Shown in pieces: positions 46,089 to 53,523 of a DNA stretch of 64,000 nucleotides. The DNA is from Gillisella vitis (GTDB lineage Bacteria > Pseudomonadota > Alphaproteobacteria > Rhizobiales > Rhizobiaceae), in NCBI RefSeq assembly GCF_001541345.2, contig NZ_LMVL02000003.1:434001-498000 (forward strand), read 5' to 3'. Position 1 is the first letter of the stretch. The number at the start of each line of letters is the position of its first letter. The position numbers were made by a program, and so were the translations under genes. The notes below the pieces were generated by a model that did not search any database, was not told where the DNA came from, and worked only from the letters and a program-made list of their open reading frames with translations.

Positions 46089-46288
46089 GGTCTATCCTGT
46101 TCTACCGGCAGAGACCCTTGCAAGCTCAGCATGATTTCTGTCCGTTGCCCCTCGCTATAGCGCGACCAATTGGCGATATCGTCCAGGCTGCGCCCGCAAC
46201 CCAGACAGAAGGCACTGGTCTCGTCCAGAGTGCAGATGCCAATGCAAGGCGAGGTGGCGCAGGGCGAAGAGGCTTGAGCGTTTGTCAT
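46085..46288 (-). CDS. DUF1289 (Fe-S-cluster-like) small protein
   Basis: A 67-residue protein with the DUF1289 cysteine pattern SPCIGICTLDETSAFCLGCGRS: four cysteines that could bind metal or a cluster, followed by WSRYSEGQR. Its last four bases overlap the start of the protease gene, and cobS lies 9 bp upstream on the same strand, so cobS-DUF1289-protease may form an operon. Function unknown. Confidence 0.85.
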   Translation of the reverse strand: MTNAQASSPCATSPCIGICTLDETSAFCLGCGRSLDDIANWSRYSEGQRTEIMLSLQGSLPVEQDRP

Positions 46289-46297
46289 GCTGATGTC

Positions 46298-47077
46298 CTA
46301 CAAGGCCATGGCGATGCTGGCCAGCGCGGTGATTTCACAAATCTGTTGGGTTGCGCCTATGGTATCGCCAGTCTGGCCGCCCAGCTTACGCAAGATCAGC
46401 CGATTGGCCGCGAAGGCCGCTGCGCCACTTGCGACAAGCATGACCGCCAGCGGATGAAAAGAGGTAACCGGCGCGATGGTGACAACCGCGACGGCCAAGC
46501 CGAGGAACAGGGCTGCATACAGGGTGTTATCCGTCGGCCTGCCAAGTGATGCGGCGACGCCATCGGGTTTTGCCGGGGGCAGGGCATGCCAATGCCAAAC
46601 CATCAGCGCCCGGCTGACGGCGGCAATGCCGATCATCACTAGAGCAACATGGATGGGAGAGAGGCTGTTGACGAGCGAGGCCAGCGCCGCGACCCGCAGA
46701 CCAACGCCAAAAACCAGGGCCAAGACCCCAAACGTGCCGACCCGGCTATCCTTCATGATGTCGAAGGCTTTTTCGCGGTTGGCACCCCCAAGGCCATCGG
46801 CTGTGTCGGCAAAGCCGTCCTCATGCAGGGCGCCGGTCAGCAAAACTTGCAAAGCAAGTGCGGCAAAGGCGGCCACCAGACTGCTGGCGCCGAGGCCTAG
46901 CATTAGGGCGAGCAACAGGCCCGCGGGGGCGGCAATGACCGCACCAGCCAGCGGAAAGGCGCGGGGCGTGCGGCTCATTTCGCCGGAATGGTTTTGGAAA
47001 AACCGCGAGGCTATGGGCAAGCGACTGAGGAAGCCGAGCGAACGGGCGAGATCATCGACAAGTGCAGTCAGGGTCAT
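46298..47077 (-). CDS. cobS: Adenosylcobinamide-GDP ribazoletransferase (cobalamin-5'-phosphate synthase)
   Basis: Inner-membrane enzyme (259 aa) joining adenosylcobinamide-GDP to alpha-ribazole in the last stage of B12 synthesis; also called CobV. Diagnostic segments are FLSRLPIASRFF, the acidic LTGALHEDGFADTADGLGG (about 83-101, Mg2+ binding) and KDSRVGTFGVLAL. ATG 47077 is chosen; the frame extends one codon to a TTG. Divergent from cobT, which makes the ribazole phosphate that CobS consumes. I see no B12-riboswitch core in the 312-bp gap. Confidence 0.93.
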   Translation of the reverse strand: MTLTALVDDLARSLGFLSRLPIASRFFQNHSGEMSRTPRAFPLAGAVIAAPAGLLLALMLGLGASSLVAAFAALALQVLLTGALHEDGFADTADGLGGANREKAFDIMKDSRVGTFGVLALVFGVGLRVAALASLVNSLSPIHVALVMIGIAAVSRALMVWHWHALPPAKPDGVAASLGRPTDNTLYAALFLGLAVAVVTIAPVTSFHPLAVMLVASGAAAFAANRLILRKLGGQTGDTIGATQQICEITALASIAMAL

Positions 47078-47389
47078 CAACGTCGTCCACTCTTTATATT
47101 TGAGGATTTGCGCGCGTTTCCTGGAGGGAAACCGTGCCGAATCCGGCTCTTTTCATGGTTTGATATATAGTTTGCCTATCGGTATTTGCCAGCTGACTCG
47201 AAGGCTGGACGGTTGGTTCCGTTGTAGCGTTTTCCGGAAAATCGTTTTCCAGTCATGTTTGTGAAAACAGGTCGCGCCGGGTTTTTTCGCTCATTGATAA
47301 AATTTTGTGCGAATCGATTCCGATTTCGGAATTTATGCATTAAGAAAGGCGCCAAATCCGCCTGAATAAAAGACAAGAAAGCCTGCCTG
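47078..47389. other. Divergent cobS/cobT promoter region with repeat
   Basis: 312 bp. It contains an AATCGATTCCGATT element (47312-47342), GTTTTCCGGAAAATC near 47230 and no recognisable B12-box (GCCACTG) on either strand. Promoters for both genes must be here. Confidence 0.5.
47312..47342. repeat. AATCGATTCCGATT element
   Basis: AATCGATTCCGATTTCGG followed by AATTTATGCATTA; same consensus as 16801-16851 and, inverted, 38002-38032. It lies 48 bp before cobT. Confidence 0.55.
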
Positions 47390-48412
47390 ATGAGTGTAAC
47401 CGGCCTGCCGTTTGACGATTTCCGAGTGCTGCTGCGCGATTTGCCAGGGCCTGATAGCCAGGCGCTTGTGGCGGCCCGCGACCGCGACCGTCAATTGACC
47501 AAGCCGCCAGGCTCGCTTGGCCGGCTGGAAGAAATCGCCATATGGCTTGCTGCCTGGAGTGGCCGTGTGCCAGCGGTGAACCGCCCACTGGTGGCGATCT
47601 TTGCCGGCAACCACGGCGTGGCCCGGCATGGTATTACGCCGTTTCCGTCTTCCGTTACCCAGCAGATGGTGGAGAATTTCGCAGCCGGTGGGGCGGCGAT
47701 CAACCAGATTTGCGTTGCCCACGATCTCGGCCTGAAGATTTTCGATCTGGCGCTGGATTATCCGACTGGCGATATTACCGTCGAGCCAGCTTTGTCGGAG
47801 CGTGATTGTGCGGCCACCATGGCCTTCGGCATGGAAGCGATCGCCGGTGGTACGGACCTGCTGTGCCTTGGCGAAATGGGGATTGGCAATACGACAATTG
47901 CGGCTGCGATCAACCTGGCGCTTTACGGCGGTGCGGCGGAAGACTGGGTCGGGCCTGGCACCGGCTCGCAAGGCGAAATGCTGGAGCGCAAGATCGCTGT
48001 GGTCAAACAAGCGGTGGAATTTCATCGCGATCACCTTTCCGATCCGCTGGAAGTGATGCGCCGTCTGGGAGGACGCGAAATCGCCGCCATGGCAGGCGCC
48101 ATTCTTGCTGCGCGAATGGAGCGTATTCCCGTGTTGATCGACGGCTATGTGGCAACGGCCGCCGCTGCCCTGCTGAAAGCCGCCAATCCGTCAGCGCTTG
48201 ACCATTGCCTGATTGGCCATGTCTCGGCAGAGCCGGGGCATTTGAAGGCCATCGACAAGCTGGGCAAGACGCCGCTTCTGGCGCTTGGTATGCGGCTGGG
48301 CGAGGGGACGGGTGCAGCCCTTGCGGCTGGCATCGTCAAGGCGGCTGCGGCCTGCCATACGGGCATGGCGACCTTCGAACAGGCCGGCGTGACCAATGCT
48401 GGCACCCATTGA
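47390..48412 (+). CDS. cobT: Nicotinate-nucleotide-dimethylbenzimidazole phosphoribosyltransferase
   Basis: Makes alpha-ribazole-5'-phosphate for the lower ligand of B12 (340 aa; also called CobU in Pseudomonas nomenclature). Motifs are KPPGSLGRLEEIA near residue 35, FAGNHGVARHGITPFPSSVTQ, LGEMGIGNTTIAAA and the catalytic-base region MRLGEGTGAALA near the C-terminus. AAGAAAG lies upstream of the ATG. Followed within 45 bp by the diacylglycerol kinase gene on the same strand. Confidence 0.95.
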   Translation: MSVTGLPFDDFRVLLRDLPGPDSQALVAARDRDRQLTKPPGSLGRLEEIAIWLAAWSGRVPAVNRPLVAIFAGNHGVARHGITPFPSSVTQQMVENFAAGGAAINQICVAHDLGLKIFDLALDYPTGDITVEPALSERDCAATMAFGMEAIAGGTDLLCLGEMGIGNTTIAAAINLALYGGAAEDWVGPGTGSQGEMLERKIAVVKQAVEFHRDHLSDPLEVMRRLGGREIAAMAGAILAARMERIPVLIDGYVATAAAALLKAANPSALDHCLIGHVSAEPGHLKAIDKLGKTPLLALGMRLGEGTGAALAAGIVKAAAACHTGMATFEQAGVTNAGTH

Positions 48413-48455
48413 GGCATCTTCTGTTGAAAAGCCTGATATTGGGACGGCCTCAGGC

Positions 48456-48845
48456 ATGAGTTTAGAAGACGATAAACCCGCCCCCTTTGAGAAAAAGACC
48501 GGGTTTGCCCATCTTTTTGCTGCGACTCGCTATTCCATGCAGGGCGCGCGCCGCTTGTGGCGCGAGGCCGCGTTTCGCCACGAAGTGATGGCGTTTGGAG
48601 CTGGCCTGCTGCTGCTTGCGCTGCGGGGCGCAGCACCCGTTTATTATCTCGGCTTTTTGTTGTTGATGCTGATGCTTTTTTCCGTCGAGGCTCTAAATAC
48701 CGCAATCGAAGACGTAATTGACCGGATTTCGCCGGAATTTTCGATCGTCGCCCGCAATGCAAAGGACTTAGGATCGTTTGCAGTGTTCTGCCTGTTGGTT
48801 GCCAACGGGCTCTATATCGGCTGGGTAATGCTTTTCGCTGGCTGA
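48456..48845 (+). CDS. dgkA: Diacylglycerol kinase (prokaryotic type)
   Basis: Small trimeric membrane kinase (129 aa) that recycles diacylglycerol to phosphatidate. Three hydrophobic helices and the family signature EALNTAIEDVIDRIS (about 77-91), followed by ARNAKDLGSFAV. The start is taken at ATG 48456 (MSLEDDKPAPF); the frame extends to 48396, overlapping cobT, without support. It likely returns diacylglycerol released by envelope glucan or lipid modification. Confidence 0.92.
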   Translation: MSLEDDKPAPFEKKTGFAHLFAATRYSMQGARRLWREAAFRHEVMAFGAGLLLLALRGAAPVYYLGFLLLMLMLFSVEALNTAIEDVIDRISPEFSIVARNAKDLGSFAVFCLLVANGLYIGWVMLFAG

Positions 48846-48876
48846 GCCACTCTACCGAAACAACAAGGATGAATGA

Positions 48877-49119
48877 ATGAAACGCCTGCTGCGCCTGATA
48901 CTGATCATGGCAATCGCCGCCATCGTGCTCTTCGGCTCGCGTTGGTATACCTATGTCACCAATACGGAAACCCCGTATCAGGAAGTCGGTATTGACATTA
49001 ACAGCCGCCTGCCGGATCCGTTCAACAAATGGGGCTGCGCCAAGCTGCAAGCCAATTTTAGCACCATGCTGCCGCCCTATGGCTGCCAAAACCCCACCGA
49101 CCCGAAACAATGGCGCTAG
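48877..49119 (+). CDS. Small membrane-anchored protein, function unknown
   Basis: An 80-residue protein with one N-terminal membrane helix or uncleaved signal (MKRLLRLILIMAIAAIVLFG) and a short hydrophilic tail with two cysteines (WGCAKL, YGCQNP) that could form a disulfide in the periplasm. It lies 31 bp after dgkA and is followed by a strong terminator, so it probably ends the same operon. I do not recognise a family. Confidence 0.65.
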   Translation: MKRLLRLILIMAIAAIVLFGSRWYTYVTNTETPYQEVGIDINSRLPDPFNKWGCAKLQANFSTMLPPYGCQNPTDPKQWR

Positions 49120-49178
49120 GGTCAGCCCGGTTCCAATTGTCGTGTCTGCTTTAACTCTCTCTATTCTCTATATTTTTT

Positions 49179-49212
49179 AGCGCTTCCGGGAAACCGGAAG
49201 CGCTTTTTTATT
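49179..49212 (+). terminator. Rho-independent terminator
   Basis: AGCGCTTCCGG-GAAA-CCGGAAGCGCT followed by TTTTTT, 60 bp after the small membrane protein gene; an 11-bp stem with tetraloop. It ends the cobT-dgkA group. Confidence 0.93.
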
Positions 49213-49388
49213 GCTATTCTTCCAGATTGTTGTGAGAGGCATGGGCTTACCACGCGTTCCCATGAAATTGAGGGTAAATTGCGCTTGTGTTCGTCAGTTG
49301 ATGGTTACATCGCATATGTATCCTGCCGTGACTTTTGCAGTCCACCACAAAAGCGTACCGGTCAGTATTCAACAAGCAGCATTGAGCC

Positions 49389-49706
49389 ATGATGGCGTTG
49401 CAATCTGATCAGGTGGAAATCATCGATGACTGGCATGTCATGGGGATGACGGCGATCTCCCTTCCCAACCTTATCTTGGGCAAAGAGCAATCTTTTGCGG
49501 AGGAAGATCGGGCTTGTGTCACATCTTTTTCGGCATGGCTCCGTTATGCGCTGAAAACCCTTAGCGATATGGCCAAACAACTGCCCTTCAATATGCCGTC
49601 TGTGGCGCCGCCGGTCTGGCCTCGCGAGAAACTTGAGCTGCCCCGGCTTTGGTTCGCATGGAACGAAGGAGCTATCGTCTGCAATCGAAATTTGGGCAGC
49701 ATTTGA
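49389..49706 (+). pseudogene. Possible acyl-CoA dehydrogenase-like remnant
   Basis: An open frame of 105 codons whose start reads QSDQVEIIDDWHVMGM. This resembles the V-x-I-x-D-x-W-x-V-x-G segment at the start of the middle beta-domain of acyl-CoA dehydrogenase/flavin monooxygenase family proteins (usually over 370 residues). The expected GTGS-type continuation is lost, and a later AKQLPFNMPSVA stretch is only vaguely similar. I see no other part of the family nearby. It may be a decayed fragment or a chance match; no ribosome site supports it as a gene. Confidence 0.25.
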
Positions 49707-49786
49707 TGAGCTTATGCCTTTCCCCAATGTTTTGGGGACCAGTGTTTGTCGGGCCGGTGTTTGGAGGAAGACAAGCCTGATCAAAC

Positions 49787-49835
49787 GGCTCGGTCAATTG
49801 ACTGAGCCGAAGCGCGCGGTAGGAGGCCGCGCGCT
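49787..49835 (+). promoter_or_regulatory. Two adjacent hairpins in the porin leader
   Basis: CGGCTC...GAGCCG (49787-49810) directly abuts AGCGCGCGG-TAGGAGG-CCGCGCGCT (49811-49835). A purine-rich GAGGAGGAGG ribosome site follows at about 49846-49855. Note that AGGAGG also sits in the loop of the second hairpin. This could stabilise the mRNA or control translation. Confidence 0.45.
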
Positions 49836-49860
49836 CCAACTACCAGAGGAGGAGGATGCC

Positions 49861-51294
49861 TTGACGCAGGGAAAGAGGACGTGTGCCGTCGCCAGTTCGG
49901 CGACGCAGAGATGGCTCGAATACAGTATCCATGCAGCAAAACTGTTCTGTGCATTGTGGTTCACCGTGCTGTTTGGAATTGCTGTCCCAGTAGCGGCCCA
50001 GCCTGCTTTGGTTGCCGATGTGCCATCATCTGCCTTGGGGAACCTTCCCGATCCGGTTTACGAAGGCCCTTTGGCGTCCGTTGGAAAGGCTCTGCATGAT
50101 AACGGAATTGACCTCAAGTTGGACTATTTCAACATTTACCAGAGTTCCCCGACATATGGATTTAGCTCGACGGCCTATGGCGGGTTAATCTTCGACGTGA
50201 CTGGTCATCTGTCGCCTGATTTTCGGGTAAGACTCACCGAAACGGTTAATTTTCCGGCTCACAATGTCAACGGCTATGCGAATGTCTTCGTTGGGCCTGT
50301 TCGCGACAAGTCAGACACAGATCTCACTCGCTTAACATTCCAGGCGGATTTTTTCGATGATCGTCTCCTGATCGAGGCGGGACGCATGGGGCTTGTTGAA
50401 AATTTCTTGACCAGGGGCTTCTGCGACGGTCCAGCCTGCGTTAACTCCACACAAGGTGCAACTCTCCACCTCCCTGAGGCAGGGCTTGCCGTTTGGGGCG
50501 CGCGGGCCGCATATAAAATGACGCCCAACACAACGGCGGGCTTCGGCATCGTTGAAAACAATACCGACAATTGGCTGGATGGTGATGGTTGGGATTGGGA
50601 AAAGGGCAGTACCGATGGATATATTGCGGTTGCCAACATTATTCATGCAGAGAGTTTCATAGATACCCCTCGTCCTCTAAAATTCGAGATTGGTGCCTAT
50701 CGTCGCTCAGCTGCCTATAATGATGCCCTTTATGATGACGGGCCAGGAAACCCTACATTCACCTCCGCGACGCCAACTGTCATCACCCACAAGAACGGCA
50801 CGAACGGCTTTTACGGGCAGGTGAGACAAGTCCTTTGGAGTGACCCTAACGGCGGTCCGGTTCCGAAGAATCTGGCATTCTATGGCGGTGTTTTCCACAC
50901 GTTGGGTGACGGCCAGGCCTATCCGTGGGAAGCCTATGCTGGCCTCGAATATTCGGGTTTCATACCACAAAATCCGCTCACAACGATCGGTGCGTCTATC
51001 CACTACATCGCCCTCAGCGAGGAGCGCGCGCAATATGAAACGAATGCCCGCCGGGTCATGGCTGGACTGGATCAGCGCCAGTCGAAGGACACGTTCATGT
51101 TTGATGTGCATGCAAGAACGGGACTATTCAACAGGGGCGTTCTCAACGCTGGTGCCGCATATATCGTCAATCCAAACACAATCGTTCCGACCGATTTTTC
51201 GTCAAAACAACAGAAGGACGGCTTCTTCTTTTATGTAGCGCTAGCGTTCGACCTCGGCGGCAGCCTGGGCCTGTCGCCCCGTATAGGGCCGTAA
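49861..51294 (+). CDS. Carbohydrate-selective porin (OprB-like)
   Basis: Outer-membrane beta-barrel (477 aa) with a signal peptide (hydrophobic LFCALWFTVLFGIAVPVAAQ). The mature part has many alternating strands (TAYGGLIFDVTGHLSPDFRVRL, NLAFYGGVFHTLGDG) and resembles the OprB/carbohydrate porin family. The start is TTG 49861, six bases after GAGGAGGAGG; the longer frame to 49633 runs through the hairpin leader and is rejected. The C-terminus GLSPRIGP lacks the usual terminal aromatic residue, so the last strand may end earlier (FFFYVALAFDL). Likely sugar uptake; ligand unknown. Confidence 0.7.
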   Translation: MTQGKRTCAVASSATQRWLEYSIHAAKLFCALWFTVLFGIAVPVAAQPALVADVPSSALGNLPDPVYEGPLASVGKALHDNGIDLKLDYFNIYQSSPTYGFSSTAYGGLIFDVTGHLSPDFRVRLTETVNFPAHNVNGYANVFVGPVRDKSDTDLTRLTFQADFFDDRLLIEAGRMGLVENFLTRGFCDGPACVNSTQGATLHLPEAGLAVWGARAAYKMTPNTTAGFGIVENNTDNWLDGDGWDWEKGSTDGYIAVANIIHAESFIDTPRPLKFEIGAYRRSAAYNDALYDDGPGNPTFTSATPTVITHKNGTNGFYGQVRQVLWSDPNGGPVPKNLAFYGGVFHTLGDGQAYPWEAYAGLEYSGFIPQNPLTTIGASIHYIALSEERAQYETNARRVMAGLDQRQSKDTFMFDVHARTGLFNRGVLNAGAAYIVNPNTIVPTDFSSKQQKDGFFFYVALAFDLGGSLGLSPRIGP

Positions 51295-51348
51295 GCCGCT
51301 CTTACAATCATCTAAGAGCGCTTTCGACCCTCGGCATGACAAGCACCA

Positions 51349-51846
51349 TCAGTCCTCATCGGGCTGATGGGCATCGACCCCCATGGCTTCGATCTCGTTG
51401 ATGACATGACGCACACCGGGAACACTGAGTGCCAAACGCGCCGCCATCCGCATTTCTTCATTGGTATCGACCATACCGCTCAGGGTCGCGGTATGACCAT
51501 CGACACTGATTTCGATATTGTCGAGCACCATGTCATCGACTGTCTCGAACCGTTCGGCAATACGGCTTTCAATGTCGTCGCTGTCTTCACGGCCGATGGT
51601 GGCGGGGCTCAAACCGTCCTTTAATGGCTTTTCTTCGCCATCGGCCTCGACCGTATCGATTCGGTAGCCACCATTGGTGTCACGGTCGAAATTACCGGCG
51701 GTTTCTCCGTAGGCACGGTTTTCCGGCGCGTCCGAGGCTGCACCTGGTGTGTCGGAATAAGGCCAGCCGTCGTTGATATCGCGCTCTTCCAGGTCCCGCA
51801 ATTCGTCTTCGGTGGATGCAGCGTTTCCATGCTTGGCATAAATCAT
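51349..51846 (-). CDS. BON-domain protein
   Basis: A 165-residue protein with a C-terminal BON domain (SRIAERFETVDDMVLDNIEI, then GHTATLSGMVDTNEEMRMAA and PGVRHVINEIE, about 92-155). The N-terminal half is acidic and low-complexity with no signal peptide (DLEERDINDGWPYSD). BON domains bind phospholipids or membranes; soluble rhizobial versions are uncharacterised. It is convergent with the porin gene. Confidence 0.82.
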   Translation of the reverse strand: MIYAKHGNAASTEDELRDLEERDINDGWPYSDTPGAASDAPENRAYGETAGNFDRDTNGGYRIDTVEADGEEKPLKDGLSPATIGREDSDDIESRIAERFETVDDMVLDNIEISVDGHTATLSGMVDTNEEMRMAARLALSVPGVRHVINEIEAMGVDAHQPDED

Positions 51847-51959
51847 GACACGTTCTCCTTGTCTTTGTGACGGATAAACGCTTCAGGATTGATTTGGTTC
51901 ATATCCCCGGTTGGCTGGGGATTCCAGGCCGTCAGGGTGTCATATACCGCATGTGACAA

Positions 51960-52460
51960 TCATGTTTGCGACGATATGGCCTTCTGCCATTTTTTCAGCA
52001 ACCGATCACGCTTCAGGCGAGACAGCCGCTGGATCCAGAACAGGCCATCGAGCTGGTCGATTTCATGCTGCATGCAGATGGCGGCAAAGTCCTGAAGCTC
52101 CTCTTCGTGAACCGTGCCGTCCAATGACTGGTAGCGAAGGGTGATCTGGCGCGGCCGCGTCACGGTCTCGGTCATGCCCGGCATGCAGACACTTCCTTCA
52201 TCATGCTCCAGAGTGCTTTGTGAGAAGAAGAGGATTTCCGGATTGACGTAATCACGCCGTCCACCCAATTCGAGTAGATCGAGGATGACCAGGCGCATCG
52301 ACTCGCCCACATGGGCGGCGGTAATGCCGACGCCGGGCGCGGCGCGCATGGCATCGTATAACGCATCGGCAAAATGGATCAGGGTGGCGTCAAACGCTGT
52401 CACGGTCTGGCAAGGCTTGGCCAGCAGAGGATGAGGGTAGCGCAGGATTTTCAGGGCCAT
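51960..52460 (-). CDS. Peptide deformylase-like protein with altered active site
   Basis: A 166-residue protein with the full deformylase fold pattern and E. coli-like numbering, but changed in all three signature motifs. Motif 1 GIGLAATQ is GVGITAAHV (Gln50 to His). Motif 2 EGCLS is EGSVC (Cys90, a metal ligand, to Ser, with a Cys two residues later). Motif 3 HEIDH is HEIDQ (His136, a metal ligand, to Gln). Of the key residues, only His132 and Glu133 remain. It is therefore unlikely to be a normal deformylase; rhizobia have several def paralogues. It lies on the same strand downstream of fnrN. DNA at the motifs reads cleanly, with no frameshift. Confidence 0.85.
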   Translation of the reverse strand: MALKILRYPHPLLAKPCQTVTAFDATLIHFADALYDAMRAAPGVGITAAHVGESMRLVILDLLELGGRRDYVNPEILFFSQSTLEHDEGSVCMPGMTETVTRPRQITLRYQSLDGTVHEEELQDFAAICMQHEIDQLDGLFWIQRLSRLKRDRLLKKWQKAISSQT

Positions 52461-52478
52461 GACAGAATGATAGGCGGC

Positions 52479-53222
52479 TCAATCGGAGCCAGCCGCCTCG
52501 CGCAGCTTGCGACGGTCGGGCACGATGACATGGCGGTTGTTCTCGATAACGATGATGCCCTCCTTGCGCAGTTTGGTCATCTGCCGGCTGACGGTTTCAA
52601 TGGTCAGGCCAAGGAAATCAGCGATGTCGGCGCGCGATAGCGGCAGGTCGAAGCTTTTGCTGAACGGCTGCATCGGGTCGATATGGGTGGCGATCAGATG
52701 GAGAAAGCTTGCCACTTTTTCCTGCGCCGTTTTGCGGCCCAGCGTCAGCATCCATTCGCGGGCCTCATCCAGTTCTTTCAGGGACTGTTCGTGCAGCTTG
52801 TGCTCGAAATCAGGAGCATCGGCCACCAGCCGGTCGATGACAGCACGGGGAAAGGCGCAGATTTCCGCGTCGGTCGCGGCCTCAGCTGTCAAACTGCTTT
52901 CTTTCAGGAAAGGACGCCCCATGAAATCCGGGGCAAATTGCAGGCCGACGATCTGTTGGCGGCCATCCGCCATCATTTTCGACAGCTTGACTACGCCCTT
53001 GACGATATTGCTATAGCTGGAGATCTGCTCTCCCTGGCCGATCACTTCGCCGCCCGCTTCGATATGGCGCTTTGTCGAGATACGGTTGAGCTCGATCAAT
53101 TGAAGAATCGAAAGCGACGCGCATACTCCACCATGCCTTGCTTCGCATTCGCTGCAAACCGCAGGTGTTTCCGCGCCGCCGGTGCTGCTTTTAAGACTAT
53201 GCATGTCCATTGTCTGCCCCAT
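52479..53222 (-). CDS. fnrN: FnrN-type oxygen-sensing regulator (Crp/Fnr family)
   Basis: Activator of microaerobic genes (247 aa). The N-terminal cysteines CSECEARHGGVC (Cys23, 26, 34) and the distal Cys122 (AEICAFPR) supply the four ligands of an oxygen-labile [4Fe-4S] cluster. The HTH SRADIADFLGLTIETVSRQM carries the E-x-x-SR recognition residues for the TTGAT-N4-ATCAA box. ATG 53222 is the longest start; in-frame ATGs at 53210 and 53204 are alternatives. It is divergent from hemN, which has such a box upstream. No PAS or kinase domain, so it senses oxygen directly. Confidence 0.93.
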   Translation of the reverse strand: MGQTMDMHSLKSSTGGAETPAVCSECEARHGGVCASLSILQLIELNRISTKRHIEAGGEVIGQGEQISSYSNIVKGVVKLSKMMADGRQQIVGLQFAPDFMGRPFLKESSLTAEAATDAEICAFPRAVIDRLVADAPDFEHKLHEQSLKELDEAREWMLTLGRKTAQEKVASFLHLIATHIDPMQPFSKSFDLPLSRADIADFLGLTIETVSRQMTKLRKEGIIVIENNRHVIVPDRRKLREAAGSD

Positions 53223-53446
53223 ACATATGAAGTCGCGCTTACACGTAGCTTAGCGCGTGCTTGTGACGCTCAGGTTCGGTCGAACAGTTCGTCATTGTGC
53301 AATTGCGCGCCGTAAGGCGCCGACAAAAGTTCAAAAACGACACAGGCCACGCAGAAACGGTGATGCAGCAGACACGCATCTAAAGCCGCCGAATTTTCCG
53401 TCGCGCTCCCATGAGGAGTTTCTACCTGAACGAGACTATCAAGAAA

Positions 53447-53460
53447 TTGATCGAAGTCAA
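53447..53460. promoter_or_regulatory. FNR/FixK box upstream of hemN
   Basis: TTGAT-CGAA-GTCAA matches 9 of 10 positions of the consensus TTGAT-N4-ATCAA. It is centred 70 bp before the hemN ATG. If the box is at -41.5, transcription would start near 53495, with ATTATT (53481-53486) as a plausible -10. It lies in the region between the divergent fnrN and hemN genes. Confidence 0.75.
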
Positions 53461-53523
53461 AGTCCGTTCCATTGAAACCGATTATTTGTTCAGTCCAACC
53501 GCCACTCGACAAGGCCTCAGTTC

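Larger units (their letters stand above)
49213..49860. other. Intergenic region with possible gene relic and structured porin leader
   Basis: About 650 bp. The segment around 49389-49450 encodes a peptide resembling part of an acyl-CoA dehydrogenase. Two hairpins just before the porin gene are at 49787-49810 (CGGCTC/GAGCCG) and 49811-49835 (AGCGCGCGG/CCGCGCGCT). Antisense open frames have no support. Confidence 0.45.

Noticed and set aside
47078-47389. Cobalamin riboswitch between cobS and cobT
   Set aside because: No B12-box core (GCCACTG) or typical conserved elements found on either strand; only repeats and AT-rich sequence.
49362-49784. 140-residue minus-strand ORF upstream of the porin
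   Set aside because: No recognisable motif, and it covers the porin leader region in antisense.
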